Shown one piece after another: positions 11,801 through 26,800 of a stretch of DNA of 64,000 nt; within the stretch, counting starts at the first letter, position 1, and each line of letters begins with the position of its first letter. The stretch is from Archivesica marissinica (Eukaryota > Mollusca > Bivalvia > Venerida > Vesicomyidae): assembly GCA_014843695.1 (NCBI GenBank), contig CM026403.1:47373682-47437681 (forward strand), given 5' to 3'. The notes below the pieces were generated by a model that did not search any database, was not told where the DNA came from, and worked only from the letters and a program-made list of their open reading frames with translations. The translations under genes and the position numbers were made by a program.

Positions 11801-14800
11801 CCTGCTGTTTGCCCTACAATGTATGAATACATTATAATACACATATTTCTGGTCTGGATACTCCCAAAAGTGAAAGCAGGATTTCAAATAAGGGTCAGCC
11901 ACGCTCCCGAATTGACATTTGTTTATTATTGGTGTCTATGCTTATGTAAAATTTTACTGTTATATTTAGATTGATTTGATATAATACTCTGACCTTCCTT
12001 TTGGAAGCAGACTTTAAATGACTGCTATAATAAGTTTGGAATTTAATGCATCAAAAAAACATTCAATGTATTGATTTGAAACTTCGCATTCACATCTGAG
12101 GACTAGATCTCAACACCAACAGTAAGTCCCCACCCTACAATTGACCTTGATCTTGAAATAAATGGGCAAAAATAGTATGATTTTCAAGATTTTATGCGCC
12201 AAAATAACCTCTTAATTCTCAGAAACCGTCACAGGTACTACTTTGAATCTTTGCATACACATCCACAAACTAATTTTCAAAACACCCATTCCCCATCATA
12301 CTATTGACCTTGAACGTGAAAGTTGGCAATTTGTCGGAATACCGTATTTAGCTATGTATAGTGCGCTATCGTGTATAATGCGCACCCACGATTTGGCACG
12401 AAAATCGGGGGAAAAACTGAGTTCCGATGTATACTGCGCACGTGAAAAACGCAATTTTCCAAGTCAAAATTTAACATTTCTCAAGAATCGCCAAAATTGT
12501 GCTCCGTGATTTTTACAACTTATATTAATCACTCGAGATACCTCATCGAGGAACGGTAATGCACTCAGGCACACCTGCTCAAATTTCTCACACGTTCTCA
12601 AACATCTCAACACGTTCTCAAACATGTCAGCAGATGCTCAAACTTCTCAACACGTGTAGCCTACCTAATTAACTGGGACCCATTGTGAAAGGTTTGTCGA
12701 AATTAATTATCGCTACAAACAATTGAAATACTGCAATGCATTGTACATAGTAAATATTTCCCGTAAAAATAACCAACACATCGTGTCTTTAATCATGTCG
12801 TATTTAAAAACATACGGTATATTAAATCAAATAAACTATTATTACAAAGTTTCTTTATCTCTATGATATCGTACGATTGCAGCGTCGCTTTATGCGGCGA
12901 AGTACACGAAAAGTACGGGAAATATTACATACGATAAAACCACGTGATGTTATCAAATCGCCATTTTTTATGCATTTACTAATTTCAATTAAATTCTTCA
13001 AAGTTTGCCAAAATAAACGCAATATATGCTAATTTTGTGGTCTTATTCATTTCATTTATTTATATAGACTATCGGCAACTGGTTTTAATAGCTAGTTTAT
13101 AACGTTTGTCGAATGTAACAAATTATAGAATGACTGTGGGGCCCGTTCGGGTCGAATTTCACGAAATATTGGTCAATTTTGGTCCGGAAGAAAATGTCCT
13201 GATGTCTGTACTGGTGTATAATGCGCAGTAGATAAAATGGATGAGGATTTCAGTAAGAAATGTGCGCACTATACATAGCTAAATACGGTAAGCATAAAAG
13301 ACGGTGAACCAGCACTTATGCAGTCACTATCTCGCAGACGAGACAACAGCCTCGTGCAGTCATTATCTCGCATGGCGAGACAGCAGACTTATGCAGTCAT
13401 TATCTCGCATGGCGAGACAGTAGCCTTGTGCAGTCATTATCTCGCATGGCGAGATAGCAGCTTTTGTGCAGTCATTATCTCGCATGGCGAGATAGCAGCC
13501 TTGTGCAGTCATTATCTCGCATGGTGAGACAGCAGCCTTGTGCAGTCATTATCTCGCATGGCGAGATAGCAGCCTTGTGCAGTCATTATCTCGCATGGTG
13601 AGACAGCAGCATTATGCAGTCATTATCTCGCATGCGAGACAGCAGCCTTGTGACAACCCACAACACACCAGGTTGCCCACCTAGGTAAAACATTTTTATA
13701 AGCCAAAACGTAGAATACTAATTTCTTCAGTGACCTCCACAATTCCGGTCATAAACACCTCAAACATGTATCATGTTATTAGGAATATAACAATATATTG
13801 TATGGATCTTTATATAACTGCATAGTTATAATTGGATATGAAGTTCTGCAACTTTTGTTGCAAATAGCCGCGAGTCTGCAAAATATAGTGATGTTTCGAA
13901 TATCTGTCCTTCATTAATGTTTGAGTTGACATGACAATTTTATTATTTTGTAATACATGTATTCACATATTGAATTGAATATAATTACATGTATATTTTG
14001 TTGTCAGACATGTTGCTAATGGTGAGATTCTGGGAGTTACGTTGTTGATGGAGGACGTGTTACAGACCGGTTTCCAGGACATATCGTTGCTCACTGATCA
14101 CAACAACGCGGAAGGGGACAAGGTGAAGGATAAGAAGGCTCGGTCGGGAAGCGTGAAATCTGCTGAGATGAAACGTTTATCTTCAACATTTGGCGTCGTG
14201 TCAAAACTGCGTAAGTATATCTGAGTCAATGTCTGTCTGGCCGTCCCTCTGTCCGTCTGCATCCATAAAATGGTACTTATTTATGTGGCTATAAATTCCA
14301 TGTATGTGGCTATAAATTCCATTTATGAGGCTATGAATTCCATTTATGTGGCTATAGATTCCATATATGTGGCTATAAATTCCATTTATGAGGCTATGAA
14401 TTCCATTTATGCGCTATAGATTCCATTTATGTGGCTATAAATTCATTTATTCGGCTATAAATTCCATTTATGAGGCTTTGAATTCCATTTATGTGGCTGT
14501 AAATTCCATATATGTGGCTATAAATTACATATATGCACTATAATTTCCATTTATGCGGCTATAAATTACATTTATGTGGCTATAGATTCTGATTCCATTT
14601 ATGCGGCTATGAATTCCATTGATGCGGCTATAAATTCCATTTATGTGGCTATAGATTCCATTTATGTGGCTATAGATTCCATTTATGTGGATATAAATTC
14701 CATTTATGCGGCTATGAATTCCATTTATGCGGCTATAGATTCCCTATATGTGGCTATAGATTCCCTATATGTGGCTATAGATTCCATTTATGCGACTATG

Positions 14801-17800
14801 AATTCCATTTATGTGGCTATATATTCCATTTATGTGGTTATATATTCCATTTATGTGGATATAGATTCCATTTATGTGGCTATAGATTCCATTTATGCGG
14901 CTATGAATTACATTTATGTGGCTATGGATTCCATTTATGTGGCTATGGATTCCATTTATGTGGCTATAGATTCCATTTATGTGGCTATAGATTCCATTTA
15001 TGTGGCTATAGATTCCATTTATGTGGCTATAGATTCCATTTATGTGGAGAACAATGGGGTAGCCAGTTAAATATACAATTTTGGATATGTCAGCTGCTCT
15101 ATCTGTCTGTCCATCCGTCCGTCCGTCTGTCTGTGACAGGCAACTAAGTCATTTATTGTTTTCGGCTGAGACTTTAATAGAGACTAAATTATATCACTGG
15201 TTCCAAGCTTACCCGAGTGGTTTGACAAAGGTGGGGGTTTCAAAAGTGTTGTATCCAGTTCCATCACTTAGTAAATCACAATAGCGAAGAACTGAATGTG
15301 CGCAAATAATTTATAGCATATCTCGTTCACATTGCACGTAAAAAAAACGGGACACATACAGTGCAGTTTCGCCTTTCTGAACAGGAAAATATATTTAAGA
15401 GTAATGTGTATTTTTCAGCAATTCAGAATGTGAGTCTGTCACGGACACATGAACCTATTAAGGCCTACAAACTGCTGAAATTCTTCCTGTTGCTATGGAA
15501 ATGTCTGGAATACCTCAAATACGACTGGGGCAAACGCAAACTTGGTGTGGAATCCATCGAGCGTATGTCACTATACAAGGATTTATGGTAGGTTGATTAG
15601 TATAGTCACCCTGTGAAACCTGATGCAACAAATCGTGGGGCCTCCGTGGCTAAGTGGTTATGGATTGTTGACTTCAAATCACTTTGCCCCTCACTGCTGC
15701 AGGTTCGAATCTCACTGTGGATGTCGAAATATTTCATGTGAGGAAGCTATCCAGCTGGTTTGCGGTAGGTCAGTAATTCTACTTGTGTGCCCATCTGTGC
15801 CTGCAATACTGCACAGAGCGGCATCCGTGCCTGCAATACTGCACAGAGCGGCATCCGTGCCTGCAATACTGCACAGAGCAGCATCCGTGCCTGCAATACT
15901 GCACAGAGCGGCATCCGTGCCTGCAATACTGCACAGAGCAGCATCCGTGCCTGCAATACTGCACAGAGTGGCATCTGTGCCTGCAATACTGCACAGAGTG
16001 GCATCCGTGCCTGCAATACTGCACATAGCGGCATCCATGCCTGTAATACTGCACAGAGCGGCATCTGTGCCTGCAATACTGCACATAGCGGCATCCATGC
16101 CTGCAATACTGCACAGAGTGGCATCCGTGCCTGCAATACTGCACAGAGCGGCATCCGTGCCTGCAATACTGCACAGAGCGGCATCCGTGAGTCTTCCTCC
16201 ACCAATAATAGCTGGAGAGTCGCCATACATCTGGGGTCTTCCTCCACCAATAATAGCTGGAGAGTCGCCATACATCCGGGGTCTTCCTCCACCAATAATA
16301 GCTGGAGAGTCATCATACATCCGGGGTCTTCCTCCACCAATAATAGCTGGAGAGTCACCATACATCTGGGGTCTTCCTCCACCAATAATAGCTGGAGAGT
16401 AGCCATACATACGGGGTCTTCCTCCACCAATAATAGCTGGAGAGTCGCCAGGCATGCGGTGTCTTCCTCCACCAATAATAGCTGGAGAGTCGCCATACAT
16501 CCGGGGTCTTCCTCCACCAATAATAGCTGGAGAGTCGCCATACATCCGGGGTCTTCCTCCACCAAGAATAGCTGGAGAGTCAACATATCATCTACAATGT
16601 TCATGCCACTTTTAACTCCTAAAACAAACAACAGCAACCAATTGCCTACCATCAACTCTGTGTTAGTGGTCACCTCCATTAAGCAGCCAGTTTCCAGATT
16701 CCCAATATGTGACCCGCCATATCAAAATCAGTCGTAAGTCGGGATTATCGTAAGGCAGATAATTACTGTACATTTAAGTCAACAAAATGGTATTTTAACA
16801 ATTTTCAGATTATTGTATAAGGGCATTTTATAACCATTTATCTTTATAATAAATGTGATAGAAGCACGTATTTGTGTAATTTAAGGCTTTAAAAACACAT
16901 TTTAATTAGCTTGGTGTTAATTGCCATTGTTATTAATCGCAGTGAAACAAAAGATCTAAGCCGGGTAGGCGGTGTTTTCAGGAGGCCTCCAATGATACTA
17001 TCCCGCGGTTTGGCCCCATGTATTTGGTACCGAAATAAACTAGAGACGACGTATTTTCAGCTGATGCTATTTTTGAACTAAGATCTTATATGCTTCCAAC
17101 TAATCAACGGCTTTAAAGCATTCAAATTTTTTTCAAAAATCTCTTCACGGTTGCGACGTAACCATGATTCCCACTCATCCATTGGCCGATAAACACCACG
17201 TGATCTGCAAGTGCGCACCTGTTCCTATGTTCACATGGATAGAAACAAACAGATTTTCGGTGTGATTTCATGATGATTATTCATTATATAGCTTAATTTC
17301 GATGTAAATCAGTAATATATAGGTAAATGGTAAACCTAGACAAGTGTAGAACCTTTATCTGCTGATTTGTTGTGTGAAATTTCAACGCACCGTTTGTCTG
17401 TACCCGTGTTCCGTGTAGCCCAGTATTTCGGACGTACATGTATTTGTTTCATCCAGTAGATTTTTCAAAATTGAATGAAATATAACGTTTGTGTAATGTC
17501 CATCACACAGTAATGTCCGTCACACTCAGTTATTCTCATTAAATGCAACATTTCACACCAAAATCTTACTAATTAACCTCAATTTATTGTTATTATCTTA
17601 TACATGTTTTACCTTATAATGCGCTGCATGCACCACAATCATACCATACGAAATATAAATTCTAAAATAATACTTCACCTGAATCCAAAAGTTCATTCTT
17701 TTATAACTGTAACTGAATTCAGCTTTTATGTTTCATAATATTATTATTTTTTACTTTTCACTGTAAACCAGCCTTTCACCCCTTTTCTAATTCAGATATA

Positions 17801-20800
17801 CAAGCTTACTTTACTTCCCACAAAAAGCCATAAATTACCCCCTAATCCTTTCCTAAAACAACACAACTGATAAGGTGAATTGTGCTAAAGTAAACATTTT
17901 AATTGATCAATGAAACACTACTGTGTACTATGATCCAATTAACAATTTTATATAACACAAGGTGTCCACTTATGCCCTAGGCACTGTCAGATCAGACTAA
18001 TCAAAGGAGTCAATATACAGGGGCCATAAAACTAGAATATCTACAAAGACATGGAGATTGCTACATTTACTCTGAAAAGTCAGAATAATCCTTTCAAGAT
18101 ATATTGGTTTAAGTAAATATAATTTAAGTCAATAAAAACTATTTTTAACATTTTTTTTTCATTTTTATTTATTAATTATTATTATTGTATTTATACTAGA
18201 ACAGCTGAACCACTATGGATACTACTAAGTTCAGCAAAGTGGCATTTTAAAGAATGAATATTTACCTTTAATTTGATATCATACATAACTACCGTAGTTG
18301 TGTCATGTGGAACAAACATATTGGGTTGCTATGGTGTTTTGATTTCACTGCGTCTCCAAATTTTGTTAAAATAAGTCAGAATTTCTGCAAATCTTTGACA
18401 GCCGTTTTCTTGGAATATTAATCGCGTGAAGTCCATTATTCAAATTGTCATAACTTTGGACTGGAACAAGCTACATGAATGATACTGATATCACTAGAAA
18501 GCGTATACTTATACCTATATGATGGTACAGTTAACTCATTATTTTTTTTTTTCGACTTAAGACTGATTTTGCCATGGTGGGTCACATATAGTTTCTCTCC
18601 TCTCCTATGGAAGGTTGATGGTTCTACCAGGTGCTCATCCATGCCTGAAATGTTGCTGTGATTGTTGCCCGGGGTCTTCGTAGAGTCACCATATGACTTA
18701 ATCCTTTGTTGCACGTGGATCTCAATAAAAGGTTGTAAGTAACATGGGCATTGGACACTTCCAGATTTAACTCTGGAAACGAGTACATTTTTTCGAAACA
18801 GCGTAGAGCCAGATGAGATGCCATGGAACAGAATAGCAAGCAACATAGTTCCTGATCACGTTGCACTGCAGCTGATCTGGATCTATGTTGTTTGCACATT
18901 CCTTCAAATATATTCTGCATTTTAAGGGATAACAGCCCTTAGTAATTGTTCATGATTTATAGAGTAGTTGCTGTGTTTTGTCGATGCCACCTACTGTTAG
19001 CTTGGCATATCTATCACAATGATGGTTTCGTGTATCCATTCCTATGTCTGTCCATGGGTCATTCATGTTTAGTGTCACATGGTATCAATGATCACTGCAA
19101 GAGGATAACTTGTCACCAGATTAAAGCCTAAGCCTCTAGGTCAAATGTCAGGGTCAAACATGTTCTGCATTAGACCAACACGTTTGGGTCAAAGGTCAGA
19201 GTCACAAATGTTTATATAAGACCGAAACATCTAGATAAAGGTCAGAGTCACAAAAACTTTCCATAAGACCTAAGCCTCTAGGCCAAAGGTTAAGGTCACG
19301 TGTTCTTCATAAGACCTAAGCTTCTAGGCCAAAGGTTACGGTCACGTGTTCTTCATAAAACCTAAGCCTCTAGGCCAACGGTTACGGTCAGGTGTTCTTC
19401 ATAAAACCTAAGCCTCTAGGCCAAAGGTTAAGGTCACGTGTTCTTCATAAGACCTAAGCCTCTAGGCCAAAGGTTACGGTCAGGTGTTCTTCATAAGACC
19501 TAAGCCTCTAGGTCAACGGTTAAGGTCACGTGTTCTTCATAAGACCTAAGCCTCTAGGTCAAAGGTTAAGGTCACACATGCTCTAAGCGTCAGTCTATGC
19601 ACTGTGTTGGACATGCTGGACATGGACATCTATTTTCAGTCAGATTGCTCAATTTCTTGCATAATCTTTGTCACATTTGGTGACTAGATATATATCGATA
19701 ATTTAGGCAAATCTTAATAAATATTCATGTAAGTAAACAAGGCAATAGGCATACACATTTGACGACTAATTATCTACACCTCAAGTAAGTTCCCACCCTA
19801 CCAAAGACCTTGAAATTTGGTAAAAAATAATACAATTTCATAAATTATTTACCGGTATGCGTCAACATATTCTCTAAATATTATTATTTCTCAAAAGCCT
19901 ACAAAGGCACATTTATTGTTTTGAAACTTTGCATGTACGGATCTGTAGTCCAGTGGTAACATGCTGGACTTGTAATCCAGGGATAGCAGGTTTGATCCCC
20001 TGTCTGACCCTAATACAATTAACAGTCTTTCAGATGGGACGTTAAACCGAGGTCTCATGTCGGTGCTTTACACTGTGCACGTAAAAGAACCAGAGGAGAC
20101 TCTGGAATGGGTCTCTGTCTGTATCATGCACTATCTTCCAAAATTTAAATGACCAATCTCTTCAGGAGGCGTTGCTCATATGGGCAACCGGTAGCGACGA
20201 TAAATAAATGTAAGACACACATGAAACTTTGCATGCACATCAGAGGATTAATTCTCAACACTCACAGTAAGTCCACATCATACCAGTAAGTCCACATCAT
20301 ACCAGTAAGTCCACATCATACCAGTATGTCCACATCATACCAGTAAATCCACATCATACCAGTAAGTCCACATCATACCAGTAAGTCCACATCATACCAG
20401 TAAGTCCACATCATACCAGTAAGTCCACATCATACCAGTGACTTTGAACTTGAGAAATTTGGCCAAACATTTTACGATTTCAGAAATTATAAATTATTTG
20501 TGTCAAAAGTTCTCAAACATTATTATTTCTCAAAAGCCAGCAAAGGTATTGCTTTGAAACTTAACATACACATTCAAGGACCACTGACCTTGAAATATAG
20601 CATTTTGTTGGGAAGCTTAAAATACATTTTTTATTCTGCTCATCAACATAGAAAGCTATCACATACAATCACTCGGTCATGGCGTGACCTTGTCATTGAC
20701 ATTATTTGAAATCTACTCAAATGAAATAGATGGACTAATGTATTGTAAAGCCATATCCCCTACGCTGTTCACAAAACGTGTAGAGATAAAGGACATATCT

Positions 20801-23773
20801 TTGGCAAAGTCTTGATGGTGCATCTTAATCAATGATACCGCCATCTCACTTGAAGCAGAGGTTGTGTGTTCGAACACCGCCAGAACCACGATTGTTGTGT
20901 TCATAGGCAAAATGCTTAAGTCTACATTCCTCACGGCAATGGATTCCATCAGGTATACTGTCTCGAGACCGATCAAACTAATGTTGTAAAAATGTGTTTC
21001 GCAATTTCAAGATTTGTATATACTCTAAGCTGACTGATGTCATTGTCCTTTGACACAATTGCCAAACGTTATTTTACTATACTTGCATGTGTATGTTTGA
21101 TTTCAGTAAAGTGTATAAGACCGAAGTGTTGCTGCCAGTGTTGCAGAGTGTTGCTAGGAGACTAGGTCAAGGTGAAATGTACGAGGGCATTGCCTTGGAT
21201 ACTGATCCACTCGTTATGCCGAGGGGAGCTTCAGAAATAGAAGTCAGAGCTAAACAGGTAATGTTAATTGACTTTACTTCCATGTAATCATGTTGAAATA
21301 GATACGGTTTAAGTTTGTCTTGGTTTGGTCTGAGTAATATATTGGATTAGTTGAAAGGGGTGCTATGATATTGGGTTAGTTGAAATGGGTGCTAAGCTAA
21401 GATAAGAACATTACAATAGAAATTGTTGATGATTATGGTCAAGTGATAAATGACGGAATTACAAATTTTGAAAGGTTGACTCATGATTTTAAAAACTTGT
21501 ATAACTGTGAGGACAATAACAATTTCGATGAAAGGTTCTACAATCGTGCTAAAACACACAAACAAGAATATAATATAGATGACCAAAAAAAAAAATTAAA
21601 TATAATAATCCATTAGACGAAATATTAGCTGTATTTCAAATGGCACAGTGTCAGAGTGAGACAGCGGATGGAATAGACAATGTCTGGAATAGACATCGGG
21701 TGGAATAGACACCAAATGGAATAAGACACTGAGTTGAATAGGCACTGTATGATGTATTAAAATACAATTCTGTAAGAGTGGTTCTCCGGCAATTAACTGA
21801 TTTAACCCTTTCCTTCATAGAGATTTAGATTAATATACTATTATATCTCCATACAAACGACAGCCATTTAGCTGTCATGCAGTGGATAAGTAGTCGCCAT
21901 ATCTATCCCACCTCCATAGATATTACTGGAACTACATGAGATTCTGGCCTTTATTATGAACATTGGTTTGGCTACTACCTTGTCAATGTATGTCATATTG
22001 GTAATGGCGTCAAGAGGTGCTTCTACGAGGGAAAGCGTTAACTAATCCCAACAATATGGAGAAAAGCTATTATCTGCCCAGCTTTAAAGGACAGCCACTC
22101 TAACAAGTTGCTTACCTGAATTACAGAGGAATTAGTCTCCTATCGAGCAGCAGTAAATGATAGTGTGTATTTCTTAACAAAACATTTAACAAAGTATCTG
22201 GGAGACAATGCTATTCTTGCAGATGGATTTCTGGCAAAACGGTCATGTGGAGACAACGTTTTCACATTAAATAGCAGTATGTATCACGAAAAATGTATTC
22301 ACAGCCGTTATAGAACTGAAACGGTGTTTTTGTTATATTGATGGAGACATGTTGCTGTCTAATAAACTACCGGTATTATTAAACAACATTGATTGGTAAG
22401 GTAAAATAATATTAATTAACAACATTTTCTCAAGTTCCATGTCGTGTATCCGAATCAATAATAGCCGAAGTTTAATTGTAGAACTGGAGTAAAACAAGGA
22501 TCACCCACTTTATTCTCTGTTTTCTCGATTGCCAAGGAGATGAAAGACCTTCAGGATTCTAGTTGCAAATATGAAAGTGTCATGTCTGATGTATCCTGAT
22601 GACATCGTTTTAATAGCGGACTTGGAAGATAAATTGCAGCGCATGATTAATATTGTACATGACTGATGCCGCATGCTCATAATCACCAACATGTTTAAGT
22701 GTATGCATCTCAGAAAAGGAAGAACATGTCGCATTTAATGGATGTATAGAACATTTAATATATATATATATAGAACATTTAAGGACATATAGAACATTTA
22801 AGGATGAATAGATCTATTAATGGATGTACAGAACATTTAATAGATGTATAGAACATGTAATGGATGTATAGAACATGTATGGATGTATAGAACATTTAAG
22901 GACATATATAACCATTAAGAATGTATAGAACATTTTAGGACATATAAAATATTAAATTATTTAAGGATATATACAACATTATTTAATGTAAAGTTTTATA
23001 GAACAGTTAAGGGCATGCATAACATTTAAGAACAAACAAAACATTTATGGATGTAAAGAACATGTATGGATGTATAGAACATTTACGAAAGTATAGAACA
23101 TTAAGGACATAATAGAACAGTTATGGATGTATAGAACATTTAGGGACATATATAACCATTAAGGGTATGTAGAACATGTATGGCTGTGTATAGAACAGTT
23201 ATGGATGTATGGAACATTTTAGGACATATAAAACATTAAAGTATTTAAGGACATATATAACATTATTTAATTTAAAGTTTTATAGAACATTAAAGGGTGT
23301 ATAGAACATTTAATGACATAAAACATTTACTCATGTATGTAGAACATTTAAGGAAGTATATAGCATGAGATAATAGACTACACCTTGTCATGCCGATCTT
23401 GTTTAGAATGAAGTACAAGCATATCAGGAGTGATCCTTAGTCATCTGTTAAACGACCATGTGTACAACAAACTCTCACTCTTACACAAACTGTCTTAGTT
23501 AATCCAAATAAATCAATGAAGGGTGTCAAAATACATTGTACGTGAATAAGAAACACCCATTTATTTATAATTAGGTGTACACGAATTATATTCAATAATT
23601 GTGTATAATTTCTGAAATTGATAATCCAACTTATATTATTAATCCTTTTATTGTTACATTCACATATAGGTCCATTTATCCAGGTGTAATTTTGTTGTAA
23701 ATATTGTACTTATTCTTTATTTATTAAGGAAACACATGTCACTATAATAAAACATTTACTAACTTACCTACAA

Positions 23774-23804
<31 letters not shown>

Positions 23805-26800
23805 GCTAACATATATTTAATCATTGATTAATTTTAATAAGATTGTCAAAATTCTGGTTTATTTTACTGGTGAAATAATCACGTTCAACATTTGTGATCA
23901 AACCAAACCATTGTAAAGTACTCCAAGAATTTCTCGTCATTTATCATTTCAGCTGGTCAAACTGTTTGAGAACTTAGAATGTCACATGATTGGTGAATTA
24001 AGGAAGAAATTGGCGCGCGAGTTGACCCTCGTGTTAGCTGAGAGGGGTAGGATCGAGGAAACAGCACTGCCGACTGATCTGTGGAAGAGACCCGTAAGTG
24101 ATGTACCAGTCCTGTACTGTTTAAGACTTGGGCATAATTTTGTAATTTTAAACAGACAGATCTGTAGTCTAGTGGTAACACGCTGGACTGGTAATCCAGG
24201 GATCGCAGGTGTGGTCCCCCGTCTGAGCCTAATAAAATTAACCGTCTTTCAGATGGGACATTAAACCGAGGTCTCGTGTCAGTGCTGTACACCATGCATT
24301 AAAAGAACCAGAGGAGACTCTGGAATGTGTCTCTCTCTGTATCATTGCACTATCCTCCAAAAATCTAAAATGACTAATCTCTTCAGGAGAGGAGACGTCG
24401 CTCATATGGCCAACCGGTAGCGATGATAAATAAAACACACACACAGTAATTTTAATATTTCCTCACCCATTATAGTTTGCAGGGACACTATGAATGGAAT
24501 GAACAGTGTCGTATAGAAAATTCCATTCAATAGATGTAGATACTTTAAAAAGTGACATCATGACATCAGAAAAACTTCGAAATAGTTTGCAATGCACGGA
24601 TGCTGACGATCTTGTCAGCATATACAACAGTGAACTTTCTACATTGGTTGATAAACACGCCCCTTTACGTACAAAAACGATTACATTAAGGCCTTCATGT
24701 CCCTGGTGTACAGAGGAACTCCACGATGCCAAACATGTAAAGCGTAAATTTGAACGTAAGTGGAAAAAATCAAGATTAACTGTCGACCATGAAATATACA
24801 GGAGTCAGTGTGCCAAGGTTAATGAAATGTTGAAACAAGCTTGGCTTGACTACTTTTCTGATAAAGTAATATCTTGCTGTCGTGATTTAAAAAGCATGTT
24901 CAAAATCACTAAACACCTGCTTGAAGGCGATAGTGAAATAGCACTTCCATCAGGCAAAAATCCCAATGAACTAGCACAGGAATTCAGTGACTTCTTCATT
25001 TCTAAGGTGGAAGGCATTAGAAATGACATATCTTCAAACTCCCAGTCGGAACTGGGTCCATTAAACATTGAAACAGAGAAACTCCCTCACATAAGCTGCT
25101 TGAACAACTTCTGTCCATCAAATGAGAAAGAAGTCGAACAGTTCATTAAAAAAGGGCCAAATAAATCCTGTGAAATAGACCCAATTCCGACATGGCTACT
25201 GAAATCTTGTCTTAGTGAAATCCTACCAATAGTGACAAAAATTGTAAATATTTCATTGGAAACAGGCAATGTACCAAAGTCATTCAAAATCTCCCTGGTA
25301 AGACCTTTGCTGAAAAAACCAAGCCTTGATCAAAACACTTTGAAGAACTACAGGCCCGTGTCAAACCTGCCTTATGTCTCGAAGATTCTGGAAAAAGTAG
25401 TAAATGGTCGAATTGATGAACATTTGACAAGTAATAACTTACACGAGGTACATCAGTCTGCGTACAGGAAGTTTCATTCCACTGAAACTGCCTTACTGAA
25501 AGTCCAAAACGATATACTCCAATCTCTGGACCAGAACAATGCTACAATCCTTGTGCGTTTGGACCTATTTGCTGCATTTGATACCATCGACCGTAGAACA
25601 CTTTTACAGCGTCTCAAACTTCATTTTGGACTTACTGGAAAACCTCTCCAATGGATATCATCTTATCTTACCGACCGTTATCAAGCAGTATGTATCGATG
25701 GAAAACTATCCAACTCAGTGCTCATGAATTTCAGTGTTCCACAGGGGTCTGTCTGTTTTAGACCCGGAATTTTACACTATGTATACCAAGCCTGTAGGAG
25801 CCATTTGTAAACACCATGGACTGAACCATCACTTTTATGCTGACGATTCCCAGCTTTACCTTTCATTCAAACCAACCGTTCAAGCTTCACAAGCAGAGAC
25901 ACTACTTCGAGTGGAAAACTGTCTACAAGACATTGTTGCTTGGATGCATGCCAATATGTTAAAACTCAATACTGATAAAACTGAAATGATTATGTTTTCT
26001 AGTCAGCGAAATTTTCAACACATTGAAAACATAAATGTGAAAGTAGGAGACTCAAATACAGAACCATCAACATGTGTGATAAATCTAGGTGCTTTCCTAG
26101 ACTCAAGAATGGATATTGACAAACATGTAAATTCCGTGACAAAATCATGTTATGCGCAGATCCGGCGGATTAGATGCATTCGGCAGTATTTAACAACAGA
26201 CGCCACGAAAACTCTCATAAACTCACTCGTTACATCCAGGCTCGACTACTGTAATTCACTGTTGTACGGCGTGCCAAAAAACACTTCCAATAAATTACAA
26301 ACTGTTCAAAACACAGCAGCTCGCATCATAACCAGAACATCCCGTTTCAGTCATGTAACGCCCATTCTAAAAGAACTTCATTGGCTACCAGTTCAAGAAA
26401 GAATAAAGTATAAAATACTGACTCACACATATAAAGCATTGAATGGAGAAGCACTGATTTATATGAGAAACTTGCTTGAGGTTTATATACCAAGGAGAGA
26501 CTTACGGTCTAAAAATGAAGCAGCTACTCTTGTGTTACCAAGAAGTCAGACTGTCACATACGGAGGAGATAGAAATTTCATGACTGCTGCCCCAAAGCTT
26601 TGGAATTCTCTTCCATCAAATCTTAGAAGTGCAACAACATTGTGTTCTTTCAAAAAGGCTTTGAAGACACACCTTTTTAAATGTTCATATGGAACATAAA
26701 TATCGAACTGTGTCTGTGCTCAATCAGGATTAAGACTGCAAATGAACACATTTTATTTAATTATTACCTATATTTTAATTGTTATAATTTTAGATCCGAA

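Larger units (their letters stand above)
15639..16629 (+). mobile_element. tRNA-derived SINE, family 2, internally expanded
   Basis: The head (GGCCTCCGTGGCTAAGTGG, then GGTTCGAATCTCACTG) and body (GCGGTAGGTCAGT) match the unexpanded copy at 29979. Where that copy has CCATGCTTGCTCGGAGGGG this one has thirteen 30-bp units. Where it has a single CTTCCTCCACCAATAGTAGC this one has nine 45-bp units. The right end is approximate. Confidence 0.8.
19700..20700. repeat. Dispersed ~170-bp intronic repeat, copy cluster 2
   Basis: The same motifs as at 12040 (GAAACTTTGCATGCACAT, CAGTAAGTCC, GACTTTGAACTTGAGAAATT) occur two or three times, interrupted by SINE family 1 and by a local 19-bp array. Confidence 0.65.

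Noticed and set aside
12243..12509. 88-codon frame
   Set aside because: It crosses from a dispersed repeat into the end of a MITE, so it is chance.
18448..18920. Two overlapping minus-strand frames of 132 and 98 codons
   Set aside because: They lie next to a palindromic MITE core, have no splice support and no recognisable motif.
19130..19575. CACGTG motifs as a regulatory E-box cluster
   Set aside because: They recur only because the 46-bp unit contains the word; no promoter or first exon is nearby.
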